This document shows, in pieces, positions 52,549 to 63,878 of a stretch of DNA of 64,000 nt. Position numbers and translations under genes: made by a program. Below the pieces are notes generated by a model, which was given only the letters and a program-made list of their open reading frames with translations, was not told where the DNA came from and searched no databases. The number at the start of each line of letters is the position of its first letter. Position 1 is the stretch's first letter. The stretch is from Latrodectus hesperus (lineage: Eukaryota; Arthropoda; Arachnida; Araneae; Theridiidae), in contig CM075850.1 of assembly GCA_037975125.1 (NCBI GenBank), positions 128,936,181 through 129,000,180 of the forward strand. The letters are read 5' to 3'.

Positions 52549-54194
52549 TCAGGAATAGAATAAACTCGGTAAAATAATCAGCAAAGTTTTTGTTAGATTC
52601 TTCTCATTAATTTTTTTAAGGAAAGTATAAATCCAGCTGGATTTGTGTAAAAGTTAAGTTATCAATTTAATATAAATTGCAATTGAGTAAAGAATATTTT
52701 TGAAGTAACGAGTAAATTTATAATAAAAATATATGTGTGTGTGTGAAGGAGAAAAGGTACAATAAAAACGATATTAAATGAATTTAGTTTTCAAAGGGCT
52801 AAGAGGATAGTTGAGGGGGAAAACATGCACTGAAGTTTAAAATCAGACTTAGTAAGAAACACAACAAGCAGAAAGATTGTGAAAAGCCCTGACCTCACTG
52901 ACAATCCGAAATTCAAAAAAATCAACTAATTAATATTTTGTAAAAATAACAACAGATTTGTTTAGAAGTGTTTTCTGCAAATGTATTCGTTTTACTGAAA
53001 ATGTGAAATTTAATAGCCAAAAAGTGAAAAAAAATATAAAATTTTAATTTTATGAAAAGGCCACTGAAAATTGATTTAATAAAGATAAGTGAAAAATATA
53101 ACATATAATATGTTTAGAATGAATTGCTTAAAGGATTTAATAAGAAATCTTGTCTCATATTTACTTTTATTTTTATATTTTTTTAATACCGCTGTAAATT
53201 GTAAACATATTATTTTCAAATAAGTAATTCAAAGTTCACCTTGAGTATTGCTCATTTCGTATCTTCCAGGAAATTTGAGTCATACACATAAGCCGAGTAC
53301 AGAATTTTTCCAATCTGATGATATTAGCAGCTAATTAATTGAATAATTAAAATTACTGAAAATCTAAGAGATGTAGAATGCCCTTTTAGAGCCCACGTGA
53401 TAATGTTATTACACATATGGGGACCATTTATGTTTAAGAAGCTTGTTTATACATTTTCTTGCTTATAACTTTAAAAAAAGTTATTTTACTTACTTGGTAT
53501 TTGTCTTGTTTTCACAAGATTTGAGGGCTTACACGGCAGTACCAATACTGAATTGTTACTCTGAAAATTGATACGAAAGTAAATTGTTTATTAGAGACGA
53601 AGATAAACGCGTCTTTAATCTAGCCAGTCTTTTGGGGCTCTTTTTCAAGCATTGTAACTGATACTTTTAAGCATTTCTATCAAAAAAAAAATTAAATAAA
53701 AGACTTGTAAGATATTTTGTTTTCATTATTATTGGGATTGAATGTTAGCATTTGTAAAAGTTATTTATTTTGGCTCTTAAATGAACTTATTTTTTAAATA
53801 TATAGAAATTAAATTATCATAGTATTGATCTTTGTTCCAAAAATATTTATTAGTTTGCCAATTACTGAAAAATATCTTTCTTATTTTTTTATTCCATCCT
53901 TAAGGAATTTAATATTTTTATTTAAATTATTTAAGATTAATTTATAAAAATATTTTGTTTATAAATTAATCTTAAAATTTTAATACTTTAGAAAAGCTAT
54001 TTTTTTAGAATTACATTTACGTTAGCTTGAAATATATTAATTAAATAGTTCTTTACCATTGTTACAAAACAAGATACAGTGCTCCATTTATTATGATTAG
54101 TATATTTTATTTTGCTACTTTAAGAAACATGTTGTACACTTACTTTAAAGTGGATGCTAATTCATTTTCTAATATTCATATTATTCTATATATA
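52301..54194. other. AT-rich DNA with a TA microsatellite
   Basis: Nothing was recognised apart from the (TA)n array at 52463-52545. Confidence 0.45.
52463..52545. repeat. (TA)n microsatellite
   Basis: About 83 bases of TA with one TG. Confidence 0.98.
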
Positions 54195-54860
54195 TGAGGC
54201 GTATTCGGAAAGTAAGCACCATTTCAATGTCAACTGCCGCAATACTGTGGAGGATCTGTGTTTCTCACATTCGCAATAGTCTTACTGGCTATTAACTGAG
54301 GTCATTTAAGTTGTTCTAGGTTTTGTTTTCAGTTAGCTGTACACATTTAAAATGCTTAAGAGAGTTACTTACTAAGAGATTCATGCTGTAGTTCGATTTT
54401 TTTTAAAACAAGGAATTTGAGTCCGTTTGAAATCTATTGCCATATAAAAGATGTCTATGCTGAAGAAACGATAAGAGATGGAATGGTGAAAAACTGGGCT
54501 AGAATATTTAATGAATGACGTGAAATTATCCATGATGAGGCTCGGTGTGGTCGACCTATTGTTGTCAACGATGATCTGTTAAGGAAAGCTTATGAAAAAG
54601 ATCCATGAGAATAGACGGTTCACAATATTGACAATTTCAGACGAATTTTCGCAAATTTCACACACTGTTTTGCATTAATTTGTAACAGACAGGTTATCAC
54701 AAGCTGATTCACGATGGATTCCAAAAATTCCCTCTAAGGTTCCCAAAACCAAGCAAATCTTGAAAAAAAATTGATCTCCTTGACAGCTCAAAGAGTGTTA
54801 AATTTCAACGAAATGTGGAATTATCTTAGGGTTGTGCAAGCAATAACAGAAACGTTATAA
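54195..54860 (+). pseudogene. Mariner (Mos1-type) 5' half remnant
   Basis: A TA-flanked tip TGAGGCGTATTCGGAAAGTA is followed by a decayed transposase N-terminal half: EIHAVVRF near 54380, ETIRDGMVKNWARIFNE near 54460, AYEKDP/KIHENRRFTILTISDEF near 54600 and TDRLSQADSRWIPKIP near 54690. These are the two helix-turn-helix regions of mariner. It breaks off before the catalytic domain; no right end was found. Confidence 0.75.
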
Positions 54861-55233
54861 TAGATGTATGAAAAGTCTTGGATAAAACTAGCCCAAATTT
54901 TGCTAATTGTGGAGATTCCCTTAATTTTATTTATATGCAAATTTTTTTGTTTAAATTCAAGTATGCTTTTATACGAGACAAATTAATTTTAAATTTTGAG
55001 TTCAAAATTAATATATTAATTTATTTTGACACATAATTTAAAAACTTATTTCATACAATAAGTGAATCAAACTAATTTATAGCGACTATAAATTAAATAT
55101 TTTTTGTATTCCCTTATTTTTATTGATTTATTTACTAAACATGTTTTTGTATTGAATTGTATGAAAAATTATTTCTATAATCGCAATACTAGATTAAATC
55201 ATACCTTTACTTAATTAACACTGAATTTTATTC

Positions 55234-55320
<87 letters not shown>

Positions 55321-57816
55321 AATATTAAATATCTATATACTTTATTTGAAACAAATACATGTAAAATAAATTTCTATTTTCACATTTAATTTTTTATAAA
55401 ATAAATATGTAATTATAGTTAGACAAATTCATTAAAACCCATGAGATTAAAAATCTAAAATAATCTAATCACAATTTTAAGTTCTTAAAATCGATTGAAT
55501 TTCATACACATTAAGTAAATCAGAGTTGATAGAAATAATGTTAAAATTCATCAATACATTCTTATGAACGTGCAAAGCGCAAATGTTTACGTTGTTTAAC
55601 AACAATAAATCGTGAAGCAAATACTAAAAAATTGACATAGCTATTTCCTCACCAATGAATTTTAAATCTTTTTTGTAAAATTTGTTTATCTATTTCTCTG
55701 ACACCCAGAAAATTTTGTTACTCTTAGCATTATTTTCGTAAAATAAATTTTGTTTTTCTGAAGAAAATGTTTTATTTATTAAAATTATAATTTTTAAATA
55801 TAAAATACTTACAGTTATTCATTTGAATACAATATATTTGGTAGGAAATAGATATAATAATTTAAATTACAAAGTTAATATTTTTTTACACATTTATAAT
55901 TTATTTAAAATTTTGTAATGTCAATATTTAGTTTCAGATTAATAATCAAGAGAAAATTCAGTCATTCCAAAAAAAATATAAGCAATGGATCCTATTCTGT
56001 TTTTAAAGAAATGATTTCATGCCTTCACCAATATTGCTTGTTGGTGTCTTGTGCCAGCTAGACTGGCATTATGGGGTACGTTTCTCTACTTTCCCAACTG
56101 AACCATATTTTTGGTGTGAAGTCTAATATCTTCAGTACACACATGCCATAAATACCCGTTTATAAGGTAACCAACCATTCACAACCCATTTATACAAAGA
56201 AATAGGCAAAGACAGGAGAGACACCGTGTACATCTATCCCCAAACTGAAATTCAAGTTCCAAACCTTCCTATCCTCAGATTCCTCTCAGACCTCCCTATC
56301 TAAGATTAGTAAGTATTCTCATAAATCTTGGAATATAGTTCCACCAACCATGATTTAACTTAATCACCAATATGGATAACCGTGTATACTTATATTCTCA
56401 AATTTTTAAAGTTCATTTTTTTTGCTCGCTTATGTTGGGCTGACCTGAAATGAATTCCATCCACATAAAATAGCTAAAAATGCAGAGATTCCTAATCACT
56501 AGAAACATCCATACAGACAAATGCTTAGTTCAAAAACATGTCACCAAAAATTTAAAAGTTTTCTTCACAAAATTGGAAACTAAAAGTTAATTAGCTATCG
56601 CAAGTGATTATCACAATGAATTCAATATTCATACAATAAGTAATAATTCAGCTTTTATGTTTAAATTCAGCATTAAAGTTAACCGAATAAAAATTCTGCA
56701 TTAATATCATAATAAAAGTTCAGCGTTTACATAATAAAAATTCCGCATTAATATTTAAAGATATTAATTTCACATTTGCTTATGTAAATGCAGTAAAATG
56801 TAATGTATATTAAATCAAGTTTTATTAAATACGAATTAATTTTAAAATTGATAAAAATTGTTGAAAATGAGAATATAAAATTTATTTAAATATTTTTCCA
56901 TGTGCAAGAAATTAAAAGCTGATTGCATTATATTATGTAGATTTAGATATAATATGATTAAAATATTTTACACAAATTTTTCAGCAGAATGCCAGTGATA
57001 CATTTAGTTGGGTTTTATTGCCCAAGGTCTAGAACAAGTTATTCCTGTTATGTATATGGAAACAAAAGTTTGAAACAAAATTTCATCAATATATATTTTA
57101 TAGTTAAAATACTTAAACTAAAAATATTTTCAAAACATATAAAAATGATAGAAATAAAATCTAAAGCTACATTTTGGTTTGTTTGTTTTTTTTTTTTTAC
57201 ACCAAAAAGAAATTAAAGATTCTTAAAACATAAGAAAACATATTGAAAAAACTTTTATCATTATTTTCATTGAGTAATTTTCTAATAATCGACTGGAAGC
57301 TATAATGCAAATTTTCGAAATTTGATTCAGGTAAGTAGGTAAGATAAAAGTTACCCAATTTTCAGACCGGCGACACATTAACATAATCACCTACCCAAAA
57401 AAGTCCGAATAAATAGGTGGATGTTCAAATCATTTATAAAAGCTTTTAACTATTATGACATCTGCTTCAAGGTATGAAAACAGACCATTGATAGGAGAAT
57501 GTTCTTTTGAGTGGAAAGTTTAGAATTCACATGATAAGTGAGAAATTTTATTGATTTTTTCAGCATGCATATGTCAAGATGGATAATAAGATTTTCATGT
57601 ATCATTTTTGTGACACGTAATAGTAGATTAATATAGGTTAAATATATTCCAGAAAGACATATTCTAATTAATAGAGACAAAGAAATGTATGGCAACAAAT
57701 GCATACACACACACATGAGTGATTTTAATATCTTAAATAACCAAAATCACAAATATAAATTTAGATTGTCATTGCTTTAAGCAAATAGGTATGTAAATCA
57801 AATCTCCTGTATTATA
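54861..57816. other. AT-rich DNA; possible dispersed repeat at 56000-56400
   Basis: Mostly AT-rich. Positions 56010-56400 are less AT-rich and, read on the minus strand, look like a dispersed arachnid repeat or LINE 3' region ending GGCACAAGACACCAACAAGC. This is an impression, without a coding signal. No gene was recognised. Confidence 0.35.
55236..55317. repeat. (CA)n(TA)n compound microsatellite
   Basis: A CA run at 55236-55282 passes directly into a TA run at 55283-55317. Confidence 0.98.
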
Positions 57817-57820
57817 CATC
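57817..57820. repeat. Target duplication CATC, left
   Basis: CATC precedes the left LTR; the same four bases follow the right LTR at 63879-63882. Confidence 0.8.
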
Positions 57821-57846
57821 TGTTAGCAACAAATTGTAATATTACT

Positions 57847-57854
57847 TATAAAAT
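57847..57854 (+). promoter_or_regulatory. LTR TATA box
   Basis: TATAAAAT, 26 bases from the LTR start; the copy in the right LTR is at 63646-63653. It is the likely core promoter of the retrotransposon. Confidence 0.6.
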
Positions 57855-57860
57855 GAGTGG

Positions 57861-57874
57861 CCACTAGATGGCAG
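57861..57874 (+). promoter_or_regulatory. CTCF core-consensus match in 5' LTR
   Basis: CCACTAGATGGCAG matches the 14-base CTCF core CCASYAGRKGGCAS at every position. It lies just downstream of the TATA box. Binding is not shown; arthropods have a CTCF with a similar core preference. Confidence 0.55.
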
Positions 57875-58357
57875 TGTTTAAGATGTCATGTTGAGAGGTA
57901 TGTAGAAGAATTGAGAAGAGAGATTGTATGAAGGAGCTCACTATGAAGGAGCTAGCTAAAAGATGTCTGTAAATATTCTGTAAATAAATCTTTAAATATT
58001 AGTAAATTTATAAGAACTTCTTCCTTCCCCTCCTAAGCTACTCACTCGTCATCTGACAAATAGTATGAAACCGATAACAAATCAGAAGAGGGATATAACT
58101 CGCGACGCTTTCGGAATTGAGGTAGGCGAATTTTAATTGTTTCGTTTCGAAATGTATATTAACGTATTAAGTAACGTTTTATAAAGTAGTAAACGATATT
58201 TAAGAATTTTGAGTATAAGTATAAAGTATTTTCTTAATTTCGTTTGCAAAAAGTAATTTCGTTTTTAAAGAAACAATTATTTTCGTTTTGGGTGAAGTAA
58301 AAGTAATTTCGTTATTGATAAAGTATTTTTTATGTATAAAGTAATTAAGTATTATAA

Positions 58358-61300
58358 TTTGTAAAGTATGGCTTTTGGGGGAAGGCTAAAAAAGTAGATT
58401 TAATAGAATTAGCAACAGAATTAGGTCTCTCCGTACCGGAAGATGCTAAAATAATTGATTTAAAACGTATTATAACGGAATCAGAGACATATGATGAAGA
58501 GTTTAGTAAGAGCTTATTAAGTAGGATTACTGAAGATCGAATTGCATCAGAAATAGCCGCCAAAACGTTGGCTGATCGTGAGCATGAACTTGAACGTTTG
58601 CGTATCGAAAATAGAGTTCAAAATGTAAATATTTCAGATATAAGTAGCAACGATGAAAGTAGAAATGTACACGTAGATTTTCGAAAGTTAATGCACGAAT
58701 ATAAAATTAAAGATGGGGATATAAATTTTTATTTAGTTTTATTTGAACGGCAGGCAAGACGAATTGGGTTGAATGAAGAGTATTGGGTGTCACAATTATT
58801 GGGACTGCTCCCATATGAAATTACGCAACTAATAGCGCGTGAAAACGAAGAAAATGCAAATAATTATAAATATGTAAAATCGTTATTGCTTAAGAGATAT
58901 AAGTTAAGTGCTGATAAGTTTAGATTTAAATTTTTAAATCATGTTAAAAATCCAGAAAGTACATGGAAGGATTATTCATTCGAATTACAAAACTATTTTG
59001 AGGAATGGATAACGGGACTCGAGATTTCAGATTTTAATAGTTTGAAAAATTTAATTATAACTGAACAATTAAAGAAACAAGTAAATTCAACAACTTGGGA
59101 ACATTTTATAGATGAATGGCCTAAAATTAATTCTCCAGACCAGTTAGCCGATAAATTGGATAATTATGATAATGTTCGATCTATTAACAGTTTTAAATTA
59201 AGAAACTCATCGAATTATAATTCTCGTAATGATAAATTTCAGGTAGAAAAGAAATCATTTCCGTTTAGTGAAAATAAAGGTGTTAATCGAAAAAAGTTAG
59301 TCAGTTCGGATATTCGAAATGAAAAAGGGGAATTTAAATGTTTTAATTGTAATGATTATGGTCATATAGCTCGTGAATGCCCAGCGCCGAAGACATCTTA
59401 CTGCAAGAAATGTAAAAAAGTAGGTCATTCTCAGAGAATGTGTAAGTTTGAAACAGATCAAAAGCGCGAAGGGAATAATTTATCTGTCAGTCAAAACAAT
59501 TCGGATTCAAGTGCGTCGTTGGCGCCTACGAACTACTTGAAAGATGCTTATATTTATGGAAATAAAATGGTTGCATTAATTGATACAGGAAGCAGCTGTT
59601 GCCTCTTAAGAGAAAGTATTGCAATAAAAATGAATTTGAATATGACCCCAGATAGCAGTAATTTATTCGGTTTTGGAAATCAAAATAACCCAGTAACTAA
59701 AGCTCTTGGAAAAGCTGTAGTAAATATTCGTGTAGATGATGTAGTTGGAAAATTTATTCCGTTATTAATTGTCGAAGATAATTCCCAACCATGCGATTTC
59801 ATTTTAGGTAGAACATGGTTAGATTTACCATACATTGCTTTTACGTGTATTGGGGGTAATTTAAAATTTGAATACGCAAATGACGATGTTTTTTCAGAAA
59901 TTCAAGTACATTTAAAGGAAAATACAGTTAAATTGAAAACATTAAATGAAACTGAAATTGAAAGTTATTCAATTAATTTAATTAGAGCGAAAATTGAAGA
60001 AACCGAAAATTCGATAGTTAATGGAACAATTTTAATCAAAAGTATAGGACAGAATTTCGATTCTATTCTTGAAGTAGTTAACGGTGAAACAGTTGTACCA
60101 GTAATAAATAAAGAAGAATTTAACTTTAAAATTAGGAAAGGTCAGTGCTTAGGTAGAGGAATGGAAGTAAGTGAGGAAAGCTTATTCCTATCTAATAAAG
60201 TTAAAAGTAATAATGAAAAAGTTGAAGTTATAACAGTTAACAAAGAGAAGTCTCCTATTTTAATGAAAGATATTAATTTCGACAATTCCTTAGAAAGTGA
60301 TAAAAAATTGGAACTTTTGAATTTATTAAATAAATATCGTGATTGTTTTGCTTTAAACTTAAACGAGTTAGGCTGCACGAATTTATGCAAAATGGACATA
60401 AAAGAAATAGAGGGCAGTAAGCCCATTTTTCAAAAACCATATAAAACTAACTCTGAAGAGAGGAAGCAAATAAAAGAAATTGTATCCGAATGGAAGAGGT
60501 ATGGAATAGTTTCAGATACAAGATCTCCTTATTCTAGTCCTGTTTTATTAGTTAAGAAAAAGACAGGGGAACAGCGATTGGTTATAGATTATAGGAAATT
60601 AAACTCTCAAACAATAAAGGATAAATTTACATTACCTAAAATTGATGACATTTTAGAGTGTCTAGGAGGAAGCCAATTTTATACTACTTTAGATTTAGCT
60701 AGTGGTTATTTACAGTTACCATTGACTGAAGAAGCAAAATTGAAAACTGCTTTCATAACTCCAGACGATACAGGTCAATTTGAGCGAATGATCTTTGGAT
60801 TGGCGAATGCTCCAGCAGAATTCCAAAGACTCATGAATCTTGTTTTGGGTCCATTATTCAACAAAAAAGTACTGTGCTATTTAGACGATATATTGATTCC
60901 AGCTAAAACATGGACCGAAATGATACAAAAACTTACTGAAGTATTTGAATGCTTAATAAAAGCCAATTTAACTTTAAAATTACCAAAATGTGAATTTGGA
61001 AAATTAGAGACTGAATTTCTCGGTTTCATACTTAGTAAAGATGGTTTGAAACCTGGACCACGTAAATTAGCAGCTATTGAAAAATTTCCTATTCCGAAAA
61101 ATACGCACGACATCCAAAGATTTTTAGGGCTTACTAGTTTCTTTAGAAGATTTGTTCCAAAGTATTCTCTCAAGGCAGCACCATTGTCTGAACTTACGAA
61201 AAAAGATGCAAAGTTTGTTTGGGAAAAAGAGCAAAGTGAGGCTTTCGAGGAACTTAAAAGTAATCTAATTAAAGCACCGATCCTAGCTCATTATGATCCT

Positions 61301-62971
61301 CAAAGTGAAACTGAGGTACATTGTGATGCAAGTTCAATTGGATTGGCCGGAATATTGTTTCAAAGAGATAGTAAAAGGAATTGGAGGATGGTTTATTGCG
61401 TTAGCAAGAAAATTACAGAGACTGAACAAAAGTACCATTCGAGTAAATTAGAGTTGATGTCAATTGTGTGGACATTAGAAAGGTTAAGGCAGTTTCTGAT
61501 AGGAATAAAGTTCACAATCGTTACAGACTGTCAAGTACTCGTGTATCTAAACGCTAAAAAGTCATCAAATCCTCAGATGGCAAGATGGTTTAACCTCATG
61601 CAAGAATACGATTTTGAGATCCGCCATAGATCAGGTGGACGAATGAAACACGTGGATTCACTAAGCAGAGCAGCTGTTGAAGAGCCAGAAGATACTTTGC
61701 ACAGTATTATTGAGATAAAATTTGAAGTTTGTTTGACCTTGAGTGAAGATGAGCAAATATTGATGATACAGCAGGCTGATCCAGAAATACGAAAATTAAT
61801 AGAAATATACAGAAAAAAAGATCAGGATAGAACAAAAGAAGAAAAACAGCTTATAAGAAATTACATCTTTAAGAGAAATAGATTATTTAGATGCATAAAC
61901 GAAAATGGAAAAGAAAAATTTCTCTATGTTATTCCAAAGAATATGAGAAAAAGTACAGTAATTAAATTCCATGATCTTATGGAACATTTTTCTATTGACA
62001 GAACTGTAAATAAGATAAGAGAATTGTATTGGTTTCCTTATATGAAACGTTATGTACGAAGGCACATTTCGAAATGTTTTGAATGTTTAATGAACAAAAC
62101 GCCATCAGGAAAACAGCCTGGCTTGTTAAATCCAATTAAAGCAGGTCGTAAACCTTTTTCAATTATACATATGGATCATTTAGGACCTTTTGTTAAGAGT
62201 TCTAAAGGTAATCAAGAACTTCTGGTCATAATAGATAATTTCACACGATTTGTCCAATTGACTCCAGTAAAGAGTACGTCAACATCCCATGTGCTGAAGG
62301 CTCTGAAAAAGTTTGTAAATACTTATGGTCTACCTGAGAAAATAATAACAGATCGAGGAACTTGTTTCACTTCGCATCAATTTCAACAATATTGTACTGA
62401 AAATGGTATACATCATGCACTCAATTGTACGAAGCGACCATGTGCAAATGGAATGGTTGAAAGAGTTAATAGAACAATATTGTCTACCATAACAACTGGT
62501 ATGGAAGATCAGAATCACAAAGACTGGGATGTTAAAATACATGAAGTTGAGAGAAACTTGAACAATTTTGTAAACATGTCAACGAACAAGACACCATTTG
62601 AATTGCTCCATGGTTATTCTCCACGATTCAACGATGGAATTTTGAGAAAGTTAGCTGATGAAGAAGCTCAGAGTTGGCAAGATCCATCTATAGTGCAGGA
62701 AGAATCTCGAAGACAAATAGAAGAAAGTCAACAAAAAATGAAGCAGTATTATGATAAAAAGAGATGTAGAGCAATGACGTTTGAACGAGGAGAAATCGTC
62801 GTAATGAAAAGAGCCCCGAAATCTTCAGGCCAACCTACTAAGACACAATTTAAGTACCGAGGCCCTCTTATTGTTACCGAGGTATTGCCGAACGATGTCT
62901 ACCGTGTGACTCAGCTAGAAGAAAAAAGAAAGGCCACTTCTACGCAACAACAGCTCACATTAGTCAACTAA
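58358..62971 (+). CDS. Gypsy gag-pol polyprotein
   Basis: One frame encodes the whole polyprotein; it is open from 58358, and the first plausible ATG (58368) is one base out of frame, just before a G5 run at 58377-58381. Counting residues from 58568: capsid about 20-210; zinc knuckles CFNCNDYGHIAREC (258-271) and CKKCKKVGHSQRMC; aspartic protease DTGSS (339); reverse transcriptase with YLDD (771-774); RNase H with CDASS (919) and SKLELMSIV; integrase with an HHCC finger (from H1135) and catalytic Asp1203, Asp1262, Glu1298 (D,D35E). Gag and pol are fused without a frameshift. The annotated frame stops at 62971 after an A6 run (62922-62927); the usual integrase tail continues in the next frame to 63027. 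Products copy the element RNA into DNA and integrate it. Confidence 0.93.
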   Translation, partial: FVKYGFWGKAKKVDLIELATELGLSVPEDAKIIDLKRIITESETYDEEFSKSLLSRITEDRIASEIAAKTLADREHELERLRIENRVQNVNISDISSNDESRNVHVDFRKLMHEYKIKDGDINFYLVLFERQARRIGLNEEYWVSQLLGLLPYEITQLIARENEENANNYKYVKSLLLKRYKLSADKFRFKFLNHVKNPESTWKDYSFELQNYFEEWITGLEISDFNSLKNLIITEQLKKQVNSTTWEHFIDEWPKINSPDQLADKLDNYDNVRSINSFKLRNSSNYNSRNDKFQVEKKSFPFSENKGVNRKKLVSSDIRNEKGEFKCFNCNDYGHIARECPAPKTSYCKKCKKVGHSQRMCKFETDQKREGNNLSVSQNNSDSSASLAPTNYLKDAYIYGNKMVALIDTGSSCCLLRESIAIKMNLNMTPDSSNLFGFGNQNNPVTKALGKAVVNIRVDDVVGKFIPLLIVEDNSQPCDFILGRTWLDLPYIAFTCIGGNLKFEYANDDVFSEIQVHLKENTVKLKTLNETEIESYSINLIRAKIEETENSIVNGTILIKSIGQNFDSILEVVNGETVVPVINKEEFNFKIRKGQCLGRGMEVSEESLFLSNKVKSNNEKVEVITVNKEKSPILMKDINFDNSLESDKKLELLNLLNKYRDCFALNLNELGCTNLCKMDIKEIEGSKPIFQKPYKTNSEERKQIKEIVSEWKRYGIVSDTRSPYSSPVLLVKKKTGEQRLVIDYRKLNSQTIKDKFTLPKIDDILECLGGSQFYTTLDLASGYLQLPLTEEAKLKTAFITPDDTGQFERMIFGLANAPAEFQRLMNLVLGPLFNKKVLCYLDDILIPAKTWTEMIQKLTEVFECLIKANLTLKLPKCEFGKLETEFLGFILSKDGLKPGPRKLAAIEKFPIPKNTHDIQRFLGLTSFFRRFVPKYSLKAAPLSELTKKDAKFVWEKEQSEAFEELKSNLIKAPILAHYDPQSETEVHCDASSIGLAGILFQRDSKRNWRMVYCVSKKITETEQKYHSSKLELMSIVWTLERLRQFLIGIKFTIVTDCQVLVYLNAKKSSNPQMARWFNLMQEYDFEIRHRSGGRMKHVDSLSRAAVEEPEDTLHSIIEIKFEVCLTLSEDEQILMIQQADPEIRKLIEIYRKKDQDRTKEEKQLIRNYIFKRNRLFRCINENGKEKFLYVIPKNMRKSTVIKFHDLMEHFSIDRTVNKIRELYWFPYMKRYVRRHISKCFECLMNKTPSGKQPGLLNPIKAGRKPFSIIHMDHLGPFVKSSKGNQELLVIIDNFTRFVQLTPVKSTSTSHVLKALKKFVNTYGLPEKIITDRGTCFTSHQFQQYCTENGIHHALNCTKRPCANGMVERVNRTILSTITTGMEDQNHKDWDVKIHEVERNLNNFVNMSTNKTPFELLHGYSPRFNDGILRKLADEEAQSWQDPSIVQEESRRQIEESQQKMKQYYDKKRCRAMTFERGEIVVMKRAPKSSGQPTKTQFKYRGPLIVTEVLPNDVYRVTQLEEKRKATSTQQQLTLVN

Positions 62972-63027
62972 AACCATGGCTAAATGAACCAGATTCGGAT
63001 GAAGATGATACCGATAGGTGCCAATAG

Positions 63028-63619
63028 TGATGATGAGGACTATAGCCCTAGACGCAATCCACATAGATCCACTCGCAAGGACTAAAGCTGAATGAGGGAT
63101 CCTAAATGGTGAGATCTTTTCAGTTTTATTTAAAGAAAAAGTTGCAATTAAAAGGCAATGAACTTATCATAAACTATTGACTCTAAAAATAAATAACTTT
63201 AAAGATCATTTACTGTATACTGAAGTATTCATCAAGTATTTTGAAAATTTGTTAAATTTATTCTGTGAATGATTTAATATTCCTAAGTTCATTTATTTTC
63301 TATTAAACTTTTGTTGTAAGTAGTTTTATTAGAATTGTATCAAGAATTACTTTGTGGAAAAAAGTGTATTATATATTATTATAGTTTTTTTGTAATCTAA
63401 CTTAATAATTTTCTACTTTTAATGGAAGATTTGTATTATTAATGATAATAATTACAGTATTTGTTTGTGTGAATGAAAAATAATGATAGTTATGTAGTTA
63501 ATAATTTTATTTAATCTGCTGTGTTTAATTTAATTTTTAATGTTAATATTTGTTGTATTAATTAGTAATTTAGTATTATTACATAAATTGAGGACAATTG
63601 TAAGGTCAGTCTGGCCGAA
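63028..63619 (+). other. 3' untranslated part of Gypsy element
   Basis: AT-rich sequence between the end of the integrase tail and the right LTR. No envelope frame and no obvious polypurine tract was seen; the bases before the LTR read GTCAGTCTGGCCGAA. Confidence 0.6.
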
Positions 63620-63878
63620 TGTTAGCAACAAATTGTAATATTACTTATAAAATGAGTGGCCACTAGATGGCAGTGTTTAAGATGTCATGTTGAGAGGTAT
63701 GTAGAAGAATTGAGAAGAGAGATTGTATGAAGGAGCTCACTATGAAGGAGCTAGCTAAAAGATGTCTGTAAATATTCTGTAAATAAATCTTTAAATATTA
63801 GTAAATTTATAAGAACTTCTTCCTTCCCCTCCTAAGCTACTCACTCGTCATCTGACAAATAGTATGAAACCGATAACA
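63620..63878 (+). repeat. 3' LTR of young Gypsy element (259 bp)
   Basis: Apparently identical copy of 57821-58079. It is followed by CATC (63879-63882). Confidence 0.95.
63660..63673 (+). promoter_or_regulatory. CTCF core-consensus match in 3' LTR
   Basis: Second copy of CCACTAGATGGCAG, at the same LTR offset as 57861-57874. Confidence 0.55.

Larger units (their letters stand above)
57821..58079 (+). repeat. 5' LTR of young Gypsy element (259 bp)
   Basis: The LTR starts TGTTAGCAAC and ends CGATAACA (TG...CA). By eye it is identical to 63620-63878 over all 259 bases. It contains TATAAAAT at 57847-57854, only 26 bases in, a CTCF-core match at 57861-57874 and AATAAA at 57983-57988, so the U3 part must be very short. 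Identical LTRs indicate a recent insertion. Confidence 0.95.
57821..63878 (+). mobile_element. Young full-length Gypsy LTR retrotransposon
   Basis: A 6.06-kb element has two apparently identical 259-bp LTRs, CATC target duplications on both sides and one long gag-pol frame with all enzymatic domains. No envelope gene is present. I did not find a clear tRNA primer-binding site (no TGG directly after the LTR) or a clean polypurine tract. The only coding breaks are two single-base deficits at homopolymers. This is the most intact mobile element in the window. Confidence 0.95.

Noticed and set aside
58345..58563. 72-codon minus frame upstream of the Gypsy frame
   Set aside because: It is opposite the gag N-terminal coding region on the plus strand, which is the real frame.
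58568..58570. TTG as the start codon of the Gypsy polyprotein
   Set aside because: The frame is open upstream to 58358 with gag-like sequence, and an ATG sits at 58368, one base out of frame at a G run, so TTG is only where the computed frame was cut.
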